Source: Dacryopinax spathularia (Eukaryota > Basidiomycota > Dacrymycetes > Dacrymycetales > Dacrymycetaceae). Taken from it: a stretch of DNA of 64,000 bases. Below the pieces are notes generated by a model. The model did not search any database and was not told the origin of the DNA. It saw nothing but the letters and a program-made list of their open reading frames with translations. The translations under genes were made by a program, and so were the position numbers. The stretch lies in contig JBBPFI010000016.1 in the NCBI GenBank assembly GCA_037974965.1, forward strand, positions 558,001 to 622,000, in the 5' to 3' direction. Within the stretch, counting starts at the first letter, position 1. Each line of letters starts with the position of its first letter. Of the stretch, positions 40,070 to 52,389 are shown piece after piece.

Positions 40070-42793
40070 ATGTCCTACGACGACGAGGCCGACTCAGTGC
40101 ACTCCGCACCTCCGCCCACATCATCCCGTCCCCGCCCCTCTGTTTCCGCGCCAGCCGCACCCAGCGCCCTGTCGCAGATCGACAACTCCCGCCCGTTCGT
40201 CCTCCTTCTCGACAACTACGACTCCTTCACCTGGAACCTATACCAGTATATCTCCCAACTCGGCGCACATGTCCAAGTCCTGCGAAACGACGAGCTTACT
40301 CCGGCCGATTTCCCGGGGCTGAACGTCTCGCACCTCGTCATCTCACCTGGACCTGGTCATCCGCGGACGGATAGCGGGGTGTCAAGGCAGGCGATCCAGT
40401 ACTTCGCTGGCCGAGTACCAGTGCTGGGGGTCTGCATGGGCCTGCAATGCTTGGTCGATGCATTCGGAGGGGAGATCTCCTACGCGGGGGAAATAGTGCA
40501 CGGCAAAGCCTCTCCAGTGCGACACGACGGGCTCGGAATCTTCCGCGGTGTACCACAAGACGTCCTTGCAACGCGGTATCACTCGCTCGCCGCCTCCCTA
40601 CCGAGTTTCCCGAAGGAGTTGGCGATAACGGCCACGACGAGCGATAGCGGGGTCGTCATGGGTGTCAGGCATAGGGTGTATGCGGTCGAAGCGGTTCAAT
40701 ACCACCCGGAGAGCATCCTGTCACACGACGGCCATGCTATCCTACGCAACTTCCTAGCCTACACCGGCGGGACGTGGGCTCAGAACCCAGAGAGCGGCGT
40801 CACGCCCAGCGCTCCGGCCGCTCCTTACGGGGTGAACGGCAACGGCAATGCGAACGGGCAGAACGGGCAAAATGGATTCGACCCGAACCCCGAATCAGCA
40901 GCTAAGAAATCCCTCCCCTCTATCCTGAACAAGATCCAAGCCCACCGCCTACTCGATATCGACCTGGCCAAAAAGACGCCCGGAACAACACCACAAGATC
41001 TCGCCACCCTCTACGCACTGCATCTCGCGCCCCCCTTGATACCAGTCATGCAGCGCATGAAAGCCGGTACCAAACCGGCCATAATGGCCGAGATCAAGCG
41101 TGCCAGCCCTAGCAAAGGCCATATAGCCGTCTCGACCTCCGCGCCCGCCCAAGCACTCGCCTACGCCCTAGCGGGAGCAAGCGTCATCTCCGTCCTCACA
41201 GAGCCCAAGTGGTTCCTCGGCAACCTCCAAGATCTCCGTCTAGCGCGGGAGGCCGTCGCCCACCTGCCCAACAGGCCCGCGATCCTGAGGAAGGACTTCA
41301 TCCTGGACGAATACCAGATCCTCGAGGCCCGCCTTGCGGGCGCCGACTTGGTACTGCTGATCGTGGCCATGCTCTCGCAAGAACGCCTCGCCTCCTTGTA
41401 CGCATACAGCAAGTCCCTCGGGATGGAGCCTCTGGTCGAGGTCAACAACGCTGCTGAGATGGAACGCGCCCTGGCGCTGAACGCCAAGTTGATCGGGGTC
41501 AATAACCGGAACTTGCATAATTTTGCCGTTGATATGGGTACGACTACGCGCTTGGCGGATATGTTGAAGGGCAGGGAGGACACGCTTCTGTGTGCGCTGT
41601 CGGGGATATCGGGGAGGAAGGACGTGGAGGTGTATATCGAGCAGGGGGTGCATGCTGTGCTCGTTGGGGAGAGCCTCATGAGAGCAGCAGATCCGAAGGC
41701 GTTCATCCGCCACTTACTTGGCGAGCCCGCTGTCCTCGCGGTGAACGAAGTACCTTACCCGAACCCGCTGGTGAAGATCTGCGGGATTAGGACGCCTGAA
41801 GAAGCTTTACTCGCTGCCCACGCCGGAGCAGATATGCTAGGCCTCAACTTCGTGCAGGGCAGCAAGAGATATATCGACCTTCCCACAGCAGCCGTCATAG
41901 CCCGCACTGTCCTCCCTCTGCGGCTAGCACCTAGTCCCGCGCCTCTCTCCGACGAGCCTGACGCGAAGGACGGACCAGTAGCAGCAAGCACGACCTGGTT
42001 CCAGCATACCACTTCTCATATGGCTTCCCTCCCCCGGCCGCTCCTGGTCGGTTTGTTCCAGGACGCACCGTTGCAGACCATCCTTCATACCCTCTCCGTG
42101 GTCCCGCTCGACCTTGTTCAGCTACATGGCTCCGAACCTGCCGGGATGGCGCATTTTATCCCCGTTCCAGTCATAAAAGCCTACCACGTTGGTCCTCTAG
42201 GAGAAGGCACCGAGCACGTTGGTCAACAAGGACAAGAATCCGTCGTCCTGCTCGACACGGCCCCCCGTCCTCACCCAAGCACGTCTCCTTCTGCCGCTGG
42301 AAGTCCGGGAGGAGGAGCAGTCATGCAGGGCGGTTCGGGGGAAGCGTTCGACTGGAGTATCGCCGCCGAGGTCGTTAAGCGCTCTGAGCCGCTGGAAGGG
42401 CGGGCGATGCCCATTATCCTGGCTGGAGGGCTGAAGCCGTCCAATGTTCGCGAGGCGATCCGGCGCGTTCGGCCCTGGGGGGTAGACGTCGCGAGCGGGG
42501 TGGAGGTAGAGGGAAGGAAAGACGAAGCTACTATGCGGGCGTTCATCAGTGCGGCTAAGCACGCTTGGGAGGACCATCCGCCCCAAGATATTGAGGCGGA
42601 GCCAGCGGGGAAGACACAGGAGGCAGAGGGAGAGAAGGGTGTGGATGTGGGCACGGAGGTTATGGGCCAGCCGGTGGGGAGTGTGACGGCTGCTCCGCCT
42701 GTGCCTACGCCTGGTGGGAGTGGGGCTGGTACGCCGGTTCCGCCTTTGCCGGCTGTGAGTGCTAAGCGGGGGTTATCAAGGGAAGGAAAGTAG
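40070..42793 (+). CDS. TRP1: Trifunctional tryptophan biosynthesis protein TRP1, 907 aa
   Basis: One chain joins the glutamine amidotransferase of anthranilate synthase, indole-3-glycerol-phosphate synthase (IGPS) and phosphoribosylanthranilate isomerase (PRAI), as in other fungi. The gene has no intron. The amidotransferase (about residues 43-245) has LLDNYDSFTWNL, GVCMGLQC (Cys nucleophile near 122) and QYHPESIL (His). IGPS (about 284-550) has ILNKIQAHR, AEIKRASPSKG and FILDEYQI. PRAI (about 566-855) has VKICGIRTPEEA, GLNFVQGSKRYI, VQLHG and ILAGGLKPSNV. A Gly/Asn-rich linker joins the first two domains. A Ser/Gly insert lies in the PRAI part near 42275-42340, and the tail after about 860 is low in complexity. 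The start is the ATG at 40070, just ahead of a short acidic Ser/Pro leader. Confidence 0.97.
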   Translation: MSYDDEADSVHSAPPPTSSRPRPSVSAPAAPSALSQIDNSRPFVLLLDNYDSFTWNLYQYISQLGAHVQVLRNDELTPADFPGLNVSHLVISPGPGHPRTDSGVSRQAIQYFAGRVPVLGVCMGLQCLVDAFGGEISYAGEIVHGKASPVRHDGLGIFRGVPQDVLATRYHSLAASLPSFPKELAITATTSDSGVVMGVRHRVYAVEAVQYHPESILSHDGHAILRNFLAYTGGTWAQNPESGVTPSAPAAPYGVNGNGNANGQNGQNGFDPNPESAAKKSLPSILNKIQAHRLLDIDLAKKTPGTTPQDLATLYALHLAPPLIPVMQRMKAGTKPAIMAEIKRASPSKGHIAVSTSAPAQALAYALAGASVISVLTEPKWFLGNLQDLRLAREAVAHLPNRPAILRKDFILDEYQILEARLAGADLVLLIVAMLSQERLASLYAYSKSLGMEPLVEVNNAAEMERALALNAKLIGVNNRNLHNFAVDMGTTTRLADMLKGREDTLLCALSGISGRKDVEVYIEQGVHAVLVGESLMRAADPKAFIRHLLGEPAVLAVNEVPYPNPLVKICGIRTPEEALLAAHAGADMLGLNFVQGSKRYIDLPTAAVIARTVLPLRLAPSPAPLSDEPDAKDGPVAASTTWFQHTTSHMASLPRPLLVGLFQDAPLQTILHTLSVVPLDLVQLHGSEPAGMAHFIPVPVIKAYHVGPLGEGTEHVGQQGQESVVLLDTAPRPHPSTSPSAAGSPGGGAVMQGGSGEAFDWSIAAEVVKRSEPLEGRAMPIILAGGLKPSNVREAIRRVRPWGVDVASGVEVEGRKDEATMRAFISAAKHAWEDHPPQDIEAEPAGKTQEAEGEKGVDVGTEVMGQPVGSVTAAPPVPTPGGSGAGTPVPPLPAVSAKRGLSREGK

Positions 42794-42956
42794 AGTCTGA
42801 GTTGGGAAAACAGAACTACGTTTATCTAGGTTCAACGGCTCGCAATACATGTCGTTTCGTCGCTCTCTCTCACGGCTACTTACTCTGCATAAGGGTACAT
42901 GAGACATCCACGAAAGTCGTACAAACGCGAGCAGCGTTCGGCTCGGGGCGTTGTGA

Positions 42957-45906
42957 TTAAGAAGGAAGGTCGGGTGACGCGGCCTCGGGAGGGGGCGACT
43001 CGGACAGTTCGCGGTCTTCCCCGCGATCTGGCAGTGGCAGTAGGACGATCCTAGCCGGTTGAAGACCCATGTCCGCCATGACCACGTCGTCGGTCCCGTA
43101 CCACCTTCGCAACAACGGCAGAATACCTCCTTGCTTCCCGCTCACGACGATCGCAAGGCGTCCTCCGTACAAATTTTCTAGTTTCTTCAGCAGGCCAGAC
43201 TGGCGCACCTCCTCCTCCCGCTTTTGTGCGAAGGAAACAATGAAGCTCTCGAAGACGGCGAGGTCCTCTGCCGGATGGGCGCCCTTGAACAAAACTTCCA
43301 GACCCCGCGATTCCATCATTTGAAGCCAGTGAGAGGATAGTATGTGATCTTCCCAGCCACGATTGAGGTATTCTCGAGCCAGCCAGACCGAAGCAAAGTA
43401 TCGTGGATCGGTTCTCGAGACGAGCTGCTGGACGAAATCGGCCAGCTTGTCGACGCGCATGTCTTCTCCCCATGAGGCTGACAGAGCCGCACTTTGTCGT
43501 TTCTCAGCCCTGCGCAGGCGAAGACAAGCATTATCAAGAGATGGGTTGGTGGCGTCTGCGCAAAGAATAAAATCGAAGGCTGCATGTAGCGTCAAATCAT
43601 CCGTCATGACTCTCCTTGCCATCAGTGCCGTCACGGTTCGGAGAACCAATCGAGATACATTCTTGTTGGCGTCGTCAAAACTCAGACGGAGGAGTCGATG
43701 ACCGGACGGAGATTCGTGAGGAGGGAACCTATGATGGAGTTTGTTGATCAATTCGCCGTTGACGAAGTCGAAGTATCCCACGTTGTTCTCAACGTAGGTT
43801 AGAAGGCTCTTGAAAATGGCTTGATTTTCTTCGGCCCAGAAGCTGACCTCTCTCGCCCGGTGAAAAAGGTCGACCATCATGTGACGGGGATCCTCATTCC
43901 ACGTGAAACGGTGGTTTATATCTTCCAGGATTTCTCCCGGTCGATCTTGAGCAGGCAGCCTGATTGGAGACGGGAAGGAAGCCAAGGTGGCAAGGAAGCT
44001 GGCAAGCCACTCGGACGGGAGGTTCGTGCTCGCTGCCAAGAAGTCTGAGAGCTCCCAGATCGGTAAATAAGCCACAAGGTCGTAACGCCGGAAGTAGCTG
44101 AGGGCCAGGCAACTCCCGAGAAGGGACACCTTTGGTCCCTTGCTGAGAGACCACAAAAGACGCTCCGTAGCGAGGTTGATCAGTTCAAACTTGTCGGCGG
44201 CGTCCCGTGGTTGGCCGGGAATGGGAGAGGCTGACACTCCACCAGCATAGAGCAAGACCGCACAAGCCAACAGGGATGAGCCTGGCGCCTGGGTTTCAGC
44301 GGAGCCTTCGGCAAGACTTTGAAGGAGGTCATGCATCCTGCGATCCAACTTGTATCCCTCGGGCCCCAAAAGCGATGAAAGCGCGGATAAGGATGGAAGA
44401 TGCTTGTGTACGGGGGCGTCTGGACTATCTGTCTTCAAGGCAATCGCGAGACGTTGAGTGATGAGCAGCGTTGCACGCGCATGAACGAAGTCCTTTACGG
44501 CCAACCAATCGCACAGCGGAGGATTCCATCCGACCAGAGCCAACAAAGTCTCCTCAGTTTTCTGCTGCTCCGATGTGATGGCCGAAAGCCAGCAAATGGC
44601 TTGTAGCTCGATGTTCTGTTCGAAGAGCCGATGTGTGAGATGGAAGACAATCTAATGAATGACGGAACTGACTGAGGGCGTCTCTGAAGTTGCTCTGAGA
44701 CGGTGTCGAAGCCACTGCAGCTGCTTTCCTGCCGAGGATCGAACTCCAGCTGCCACTCGCTGAGCAGGAGAAGGTAGGAAAGGTAGTACTCCAGCTGAGC
44801 TAGCCTCGCTGGGCGTATCCCCCTCTTCCATGGAGCGCGCGATGTCGTCACCCTTTTCGTCCAGCTTCACATAGTTCTTGCGGTGGAGTCGCTGAACGGA
44901 GTATTTGTCGTAGACGTGCACCACCAAGGTAAAAAACCACTCCAATCCCTTTGTCAAAGGAGAAGAGTATGGACATTTGGCGATGACGGCGGGAAGGATG
45001 GCGGACAAAACGTAGAGAATGACGCCCAATGCGAGGAGAACGCATAGGAGGATCGCCAGTGAGTGACTGGTGCCCCACATGTACGGAACCAGACCGGTCA
45101 GGAAAAGCACGACAGCTAGGTGGATTCCCAGAGGCAGGGCGCTGACGATGGCTGAAACTCGCCATCGCTGTAGACCCATGTGACGGGCATGGCGTTCGCG
45201 AACTCGCGCCAAAGGAGCTGGCGGAAGTCCCTCGGTATAGGCGGATAGCCATTGCTTGACCAGCATAGCGAATACCGCCGTGATGAGACTGATCAGCAAA
45301 GCAATGAACCAGAGTGCATTGACCGCAATAGCCCAACCCGGCGGATGAAAATCAGGAGGACGGTACGGTCCCGGCGCTGGTGCATTGGTGGAAGTCGCAT
45401 CCAGCTGGGCAGAAATACGGGTTAACGCATCCAATGTTGCCTGTTGTACATCCGGCTGCAATGTCGCGGTAGATGCCACAAGAAAGGCGGAAACGACGGC
45501 GGAGAACAGCGCCGCCTCACCAATCTGTAAGCAACACTTACTGCATACGCATTATAGCATTGCTCACAAAAAGTAGAAATACCCCGAGGGTGTCGTTCCA
45601 AGCTCCCAATTGCTCTTTATCCCAGTCATCGGCATATGTATGGTACATGCCCCAGATCGGGGCATCCTCCGCATTGCTCATACTGGAACTGAAGTCCCTT
45701 ACGAATGCTCGATCGCGGCGATCTCCCCAATCAATAGGGTCGACCCCCTCAGCGCTTGTAGTGGAGGCATAGCGACGGCGCAGATTCTGGCGCTCCATGT
45801 CAGTGCCGTCCATGTACGCAAAATGGTCCAGGCTGACCCATAAGCTCATTGAGTCGGGAGGATGACTTTGAGGGTACGGTCTATTGCTAGGCACACCGCT
45901 TGTCAT
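42957..45906 (-). CDS. DUF6535 membrane protein, short form, 946 aa
   Basis: This is a paralog of the gene at 33736-37462, on the opposite strand. The exons (minus) are 45906-45568, 45515-44673 and 44615-42957. Landmarks are shared: EDAPIWGMYHTYADDWDKE, LLF-AALFSAVVSAFLVAS, WFIALLISLITAVFAMLVKQWL, RERHARH, IHLAVVLFLTGLVPYMWG and LALGVILYVLSAILPAV, then NIELQAICWLSAITSEQQKTEETLL and YFASVWLAREYLNRGWED. Two intron positions are the same in both genes: after the LLF residues and just before N-I-D/E-L. It lacks the long Ser/Pro insert. A second possible start (MSLWVSLDHF) lies 19 residues downstream. Function is unknown; the layout suggests a four-span domain with a large cytosolic helical part. 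Confidence 0.85.
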
Positions 45907-46392
45907 TCCATTATATGGAACCCTAACAACCTCCAGCAGGAGGATTGGGCGCTTGACATTTCCGTGCTGCTATGCTTCTTGCTCAGGGAAAAGGAAGGTC
46001 TGCAGCTGTGCTCGACTTCTTATGGTCTTCAGCCGCAAACCCAAGCCAAGGACCCTGCCGGTTGTTTACAGCCGCCGGATCGAAGCCCAGTTAGCGTAGA
46101 AGCACCAGGATAGTACAAGAAGCCTCCATCGCCATGCACAAGGCAGAGAGCAGAGCTGGCGCTGCGACTTTACTAAGCAAAGCGAGAAATACCACCGCGT
46201 AAAAGAAACAAGTTGAAGGCGGTTCCAAACTTGGAATGAACGATCAACAAGTTCCTGCACTTACTCACCAACATCACGTCAGCTTCTCGGAAGCAATCCA
46301 TACCGAAGGACACTGAATGATCAAGACCTAACACCTTGTTATCTTTTCGAGAAGGATTACATTCGAAATTACAAAAACAAACATGGACGGAA
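45907..46392. other. Spacer between the DUF6535 and transporter genes
   Basis: It holds the promoter of the DUF6535 gene and the 3' region of the transporter. No further gene was seen. Confidence 0.4.
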
Positions 46393-48117
46393 TTATGCCC
46401 TAAGCGAAGATACTGTTTCCACGTGCTCAGTTGCTTTTTCCTCTTTATCAACGTCCGACGACCCTTCCGACGGCCCATCATGTCCATGCAAAACCTTCTC
46501 CACCACGTCTTCCGTAACTTCTGCCGCTGCGGGATCGACGCCGAGACGAACACCAGCAACAGCAGCCTGTTCGCCATCGAAGATGACGGCAAGCTCCTCC
46601 AAGGTATGCCCCTTCGTCTCCTTGAAGAAGAAGAAAATGATGAGCACCTCGATAGGGAGCCAGGCCACGTAGACAAAGTAGTACTTCCAACCCAGGTTGG
46701 CCATTCCGATCGGGTTGATGTACGAGTTAAAGAAGAGCGCAAGGTTGACCGTCATGGTGGACACCGCAAGACCTTTGGCGCGGATGCGATACGGCATGAT
46801 CTCGGTCGGATATAGGGTAGTGTTCGCTTGCCAACCAAGAGAGTAGAAGGCGCCGAAGAAGAAGATGAAGACGATAGCGCCTATGCCAAGATTGTACGTT
46901 GGTCGCTGCTGGTAGAGGCCGGTAAACACTGTCAAGCAGCAGAAGGATATCATCATGCCGATAGTGCCCCCAAGGAACTGCCAGCGACGTGGGAAGCGGT
47001 CGGTCAACCAGGCTCCGATGTTAGCGAGGAACCATGATTGGATATCCTTGCCACCATTCAGGCGAAGTTGGAACTTGGGATCGGTGATGCCGATCTGATT
47101 CAGAATCTTGCTCAAATAGTACCTTGAAAGCAGTGATCAGTCTGGCGCATATTTTGCTGCTGGAGTTCACTTACCCGGTCAAACCATTTCCGGACCATTG
47201 AGAGAACAGGCCGACACATATACCTAGGAACATGCGGTACCGGTTACCGGGAGTAGCCACGAGTTCGAGCCACCGTGTCTCGCTCTGGCGCCTCTGGAAC
47301 TCGAGAGCCTCCTCGATCTCCGTCATTTCCAAGTCAACGAGAGGATCATGCGGGTTGCCATTTCCATGGAGGCGCCCGAGAATCGCTCGTGCTTCATCTG
47401 CGCGGCCCTTATCGACGAGCCACCGTGGAGACTCAGGAATGAAGGGCAAGAAGCAGATCAGAATGACCGAGGGGATGGCTTGCAATGCTGAAGGGATCCG
47501 CCAAGACGCGTCGCCTTGCATTTGGAAAGTACCGTACGTGATCCAGGCTGCGAGGATCGCTCCAAGCGGCCACTGTGTGTTATAAAGACCGGTGATCGTG
47601 CCACGGAACTTCGGATGGGCCAATTCGGCAACGAGGATAGGCGCTGCGTTCGATGAGATGGCCAGGCCGAAGCCGACAAGGAAACGTGCCCCAATGAACA
47701 TGTTGACGTTCTTCGCCGCCGCTTGCAGGATAGCTCCAACGACGATGATGACTGAACCGACCAGGATTCCCCATCGACGACCGGCCCAGTCGCTAAGCAA
47801 TGGCCCGAAAGGTACGCCACACGTTCCACCCGCGTTGAAGATGGCGTTCAGCAGACCCAACTGAGATCCAGTGGGATAGTTGAACGCTATCAAATGAGCA
47901 AGTTAATATCGGAGCCGAGTATCAAACCGCTGGAAACTTACTAGACTCCCATTGGGTCAGTGATTGTAGCCCGGTCATCATACTACCGTCGTAGCCATTC
48001 ACCATAGAGTTGATAATGGCGATGGACGAGAGCACCCATAGCATAATAATACCTGAGACGTGTTCAATTTCAAGGACTTCGAAGTTTCTCGCCAGACGGC
48101 TTACCTTTGTCAGGCAT
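46393..48117 (-). CDS. MFS sugar transporter, lactose-permease-like, 521 aa
   Basis: This is a major-facilitator proton symporter for a sugar in the plasma membrane. The exons (minus) are 48117-48105, 48052-47942, 47886-47175 and 47122-46393, all in phase. The family signatures are NGYDGSMMTGLQSL in helix 1, DWAGRRWGIL after helix 2, PESPRWLVDKGR at the end of the N-half, and ETKGHTLEEL after helix 12. About twelve spans are expected. The sequence is closest in style to fungal lactose/galactose-type permeases, but the sugar cannot be assigned. The C-terminal tail is acidic and hydrophilic. The first coding exon is only 13 nt. Carbon-source control is suggested by four SYGGRG boxes upstream. 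Confidence 0.92.
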
Positions 48118-49194
48118 GGCGGGCAAGGTTATTTGCAGGGAGAAAAAGGACGCCTAAGTTGTTCTTGCAACACCGACCTCTGCCTTGGTAAATCATTCAG
48201 CGAGCTCTTATAAGACAGGAATACGCTATAAACACGTGGCGCCTGGGAAAACAGGTGGGGGCCCCGCTCATGACCCCGCATTGCTTCTGTGCGGGGTGGA
48301 GGTACCGACGGCTTTCTCACTTTGCAGTGCGCTCGCCATCAGTGGAGGCGGCAGAGCTACATTATGATCCTGTTCAACAAAGAATTGAACTGGGAAGGGA
48401 GATTAGCCGCATGGAGTAAGCGATAGAAGTTTGGAAGATGAGCATGCAAATGTATTGACGAAAATAACGCCTTTAACAGGGACGCGTCGTGCCAAGCCTT
48501 ATTCACGAGCCAAATTTAGAAGCCTTGGCGAGGCCTCCGGCTTAACCCCCCCTTTTGGAAACTAAGCCGGATTAGCATATGCCCGTGAAAAAAACAACCG
48601 GCACAGCACGAATCTTCCCATCAGTTGAGACCCAGATAAGTTAGAGAGCCTCGCCCAAAATCAGTGGGTATACCGACGGAAAGCGGCGGTCCGACCTGTC
48701 ATCACTGCAAGCTCCTTATCGTAGCTACCGCTGTGACCTCTGTTGTTGTGGTCAGACTGATGCAAGGATTGCGTCGCACGTACTGCACGAATTCAGAATT
48801 CGCAACATCTGCTCCGAATGTTCTGATCACGAGGACTGGAGTTCGGCATTCCCGCATAACTCCGGTTTGCGGGAGACCCCTGTCCGCTGGATGACGCAAG
48901 CGGGTATTGTACCGGGCCTAGAAGTGTCTGTCGAGGGCGATGGCGTTCAAGGGGCTCGCTCGCCGAGGCAAACTTTCGGGCCGATGATCTCGCTGACGGA
49001 CAAACCCTCGGATTAAGCGTAAGTGGCTGGGCTCCAAGTCATCCGGTGGAGGGGAAAGTCGCGAGCTGGAAGTTGTCATGTCGATGCATTCCTCATTATA
49101 TGTACAACAGGCGACCATAGCGGCAAGCCCATCCTAGAACTGAAATCGTAACCATCATAATACAAGGTCTCCGACTATACAAACCTTTCCTTCC
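48118..49194. other. Intergenic region upstream of the transporter
   Basis: Apart from the SYGGRG boxes and a TTATAAGA word near 48207, no gene, repeat or RNA signal was recognised. Confidence 0.4.
48255..48296. promoter_or_regulatory. Cluster of Mig1/CreA-type SYGGRG boxes
   Basis: GTGGGG at 48255 and GCGGGG at 48291 on the plus strand, and CCCCGC at 48262 and 48274 (GCGGGG on the minus strand), all fit the CreA/Mig1 core. They lie 138-180 bp upstream of the sugar-transporter start codon. A TTATAAGA word near 48207 is a possible TATA box. Binding is inferred from the consensus only. Confidence 0.45.
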
Positions 49195-51716
49195 TCAGAA
49201 GCGCAACTGTCCATCTTCCATGTCTTCGTCCTCTCCCTTGTTCGGCACATATGCGTTTGTTCTTAGTGGGCTACTGAATTTTGCTGGGTATGCGATAGCG
49301 TGAGGACAAATGAAGACGGAACAGGAAAGAGGGCGTACGTTGATACATCAGACTCCTCCGCTTCGCCCTTTCCACCTTCTCTTCCAAGCCTAGCATAGGA
49401 GCAGCCACATGGCTGAGACTAGCCTCATCAAGCAGCTCGATTCTCCTAGGCTCCATACTCATCCTTCGAGGTCCTTTGCCCATGGATTGCCTTGAACCCG
49501 GTCGGACGGAACACCCAGGAATGGCACTGACAACACCAGCACCGGCACTCAGATCCAGGCGCCAGTCGGCCACGTCCACGCGACACTTCTCCTCCGCACA
49601 CTTGACGACCCAACCGACTGCAACCACTTCAGGCTTCGGATCTGGCAGATTGTGATAACGTGTAATGGTGTGAAGCAGCGGGGATTTGAGGACAAGATGT
49701 GTCAAGGAAGCGGTTGGCGATTTGAGGACCTAGAGTGCATGTGCGTTAGTGCAGGTTCGATCGGAGAAAGCGCCTGCTCACCCTAGCACCCAGAGTCTTC
49801 AGCATGTCGATGAACAGACCCCCCGCATCATCACCGTCCTTAGTCCGGACGTCAACGAAGACAACACATCCCAGCAAGGGGGCCGGACTACCGCTGCTCG
49901 CTCCGGTCAGCGGTGCGGAGGAACCTGAAGCGATGTTTCCAGCTGGATTCGCCAGCACGGCGAGGGTCGATGTCCTCTTCGAGTTGGGCAATGACGGAAC
50001 CTTGCTGCTCTGCGAAGGTTTTCGGGAATGGCCCTTTCCTGAGTTGACTACTCGGGGTTGAGAGGGAGGCGCTGCAGCGGGCTTGGCACCGACTGTTCCG
50101 CTGCTGGCGAAAGACATTCTGGAGTTACTCCGAGGAGGCGGTAAGCTGAGCTTGCTCAATGCTGTGCTGAGGTTTGAAAGACTTGTCTGAGCTTCGCTTG
50201 ACAAGCTTGTTAGACTGGGTCTCGCAGCCGGGCCAACCGTGCCAACATCCCGAGGAACGTGGTCGTCATCCTTTATTGGAGCCAGGATGTCTTCTATAGG
50301 AGCAGGAGGAATGCTTTTCGGAGGCGCTCGGAATGCGCTCGGCGGTTGTTGCTTGCGGGTCGCTCGAATAGGACGAGTGACAGCAGCAGCGCGTGTCTGC
50401 ATCGAGTGTCGCATGGGCGGATTGGCTGGTCGTGGCTGATCGATCACGGGCTGAGGTTGAGCAGCCGGTGGCGGGGCTTGGGCGAGAGAGGCAAGAGAGG
50501 TTTGGCCGCGTAGACGCGTGGAGCGAACGGGAAGGCGAGATGATGGCAGTCTTCCGGGTGGGGACAGCGCCCGCAGGGGTGTAGGAGGAGGTGAAGATGC
50601 AGCAACCTCGGAGAGGCCGTGAGGCAGAGCCGACGGGGTCGAAGCAAATGCGCTCGGGGATGACGCGCGCGCTGTTTGACCATCTGACGCAGAGAGAGGC
50701 GAAGGATTGAGGAGGGCGGGATCGATGACGGGTTCGGTTTTCGGAACGAGAGATGAACTTAACGCAGGCGGAGCGACCATGACCGGGATGTCTGGTAAGG
50801 CTGGCTGAAACTTGCTCAAGAAGGCAGGCTTGGTCTGCGGCGCCTCCTTCCCCTTATCGACCATCTTGGCGTTATCCAAAGACATCGTAAACAGGCTTCC
50901 ACTACCTAGGCTCCGAGATATCGTACTCTTCTCCAGTTGAGGGACGCCGATAAACTTCGTCGGGCTCGGCGGTTCTCGAGCCCTGGTTGGCGAAGGAGGC
51001 GGTCGCAGGAGGTCAATGTAGGGCATCTCGGGCAGTTCGGGTTTGGTTGATGTTGAAGACGGTGCTGCCGTGGACCCAAGAAAAGTGGGTCGTACTCGTT
51101 TTCGAGGTGAAGTGTCGTCAATGTCCGGATCAGGCACCTTTAAGCTCGGTGGGTCTGGAGGCGGAGGTGACGAGTCGCGGGCCCGTTTGAGAGAAAGGAA
51201 TTCAATCTTGCGTTGTACGGTGCCCAAACCCTCATCCAATCTCGCAACTCCAACATCGTCGGCACCATCCACCCGTTCAAAGCGAAACTCGGGGAAAGCC
51301 TGCAGCTTTGGACGCTTTGGACTGTCATCCAAGCTGAATGGATTGCTCCCTTCTAGCGGCGCCTTCCGCTTTTTGGGTGAATCCAGACTAGGACAGACTC
51401 CTGTTGATGTGACGAGAAAGGGGTTCTCCTTGTCCTGACTGGTCTCGGCTGCTTTCGGAGGTGGATGTGCGAGACCGTCCAACTTGAAAGGAGCGATATC
51501 GAAACTGTTATGTGCGATGGACGACAGTGATGTGGACTTCCGTGGCGACCCATCTCGCTCCAGGTTCAGTAAGGCTTCAGAGAGGGGTATCCTGGTAGTA
51601 GCTGTTGGCGGTACGAGACCCTGGCCTGCGGGTTTCGGCGGCGAGGTTTGCGACAAAGATTCCAACCGCTGCGTCATCGACCTCGTACGGATAAAGGGAA
51701 AGGGTTGATTAGCCAT
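49195..51716 (-). CDS. BRCT-domain nuclear protein, 798 aa
   Basis: BRCT domains bind phosphopeptides or partners in DNA-damage and cell-cycle proteins. The exons (minus) are 51716-49782, 49729-49347 and 49273-49195, all in phase. Residues 1-610 are disordered, rich in Ser and Pro, with many SP/TP sites, basic SPKKRK and SPKRPK stretches that could be nuclear signals, and a KENPF motif that could be an APC/C KEN box. The BRCT domain starts at LLGCVVFVDVRTKDGDDAGGLFIDMLKTLGARV and runs across the intron into LTHLVLKS, then VVAVGWVVKCAEEK with its conserved Trp. The tail holds another SP site and acidic end (NKGEDEDMEDGQLRF). Only one BRCT unit is visible. It could be a microcephalin- or checkpoint-related protein, but I cannot name an ortholog. 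Confidence 0.75.
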
Positions 51717-52389
51717 AGTTCAAGTCAAGCAAGAATGCAGGGATTAGGGTATATGTGCTGGGTATGCAGAGGTGGGCGAGCACTGACTGTCGGCGTCGGT
51801 GAGCACGTACAGTCAGACGACGAGCACGGATGGGATGACGACGGCAACGGAGGGAAGGCAAAGAGCGCGTCGACGCGTTGGATATCGCATCACGTGCCTC
51901 AAAAGCGGAAGCAACTTCTGTTCCTGTGCTTTACTTCTCTTCCCAGGCTAACTGGCGGAAACGTACGACCTGACCTGTTATCACCCTCTGATTCTCTCTG
52001 ATATGTCTATTCATAGCGATTCTCATCTTGTTATTTGTCCGTGATGCTCAGACTGCAACTATCTGGCATGGAGCGAACGACGTTCTCGTATCTCCTAACA
52101 TGTTAATGCTGTGGGCCTTGTGCCGCTCCTCTGGGTGTCAACATCCACAATCCACGGCTGTACTTAATTAAAGAGTCAGTGACTGTTCAGATGTCTCCGT
52201 CTGGTCGAGGGGTTGGTCAAGGCTCTGCTGTCCGAACTGCGCGGGGATACCAGCTCCACATCATGTCGCATTCATTCTGATGGCAAGACTGCCTCTGAAT
52301 GCTTGCAATCGATCCCCATGTCGTACTGTATAAATACTTTTCTATCAAGTGGTGTTTGCCGCACCCCTCCCGACCTACGCTGCTTTACA
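51717..52389. other. Divergent intergenic region, BRCT gene and secreted protein
   Basis: No gene is supported in this 670-bp stretch. The right end carries the TATA box of the secreted-protein gene. Confidence 0.4.
52329..52336 (+). promoter_or_regulatory. TATA box of the secreted-protein gene
   Basis: TATAAATA lies 54 bp before the start codon at 52390. It is a full TATA consensus at a fitting distance for a highly expressed or regulated secreted protein. Confidence 0.6.
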
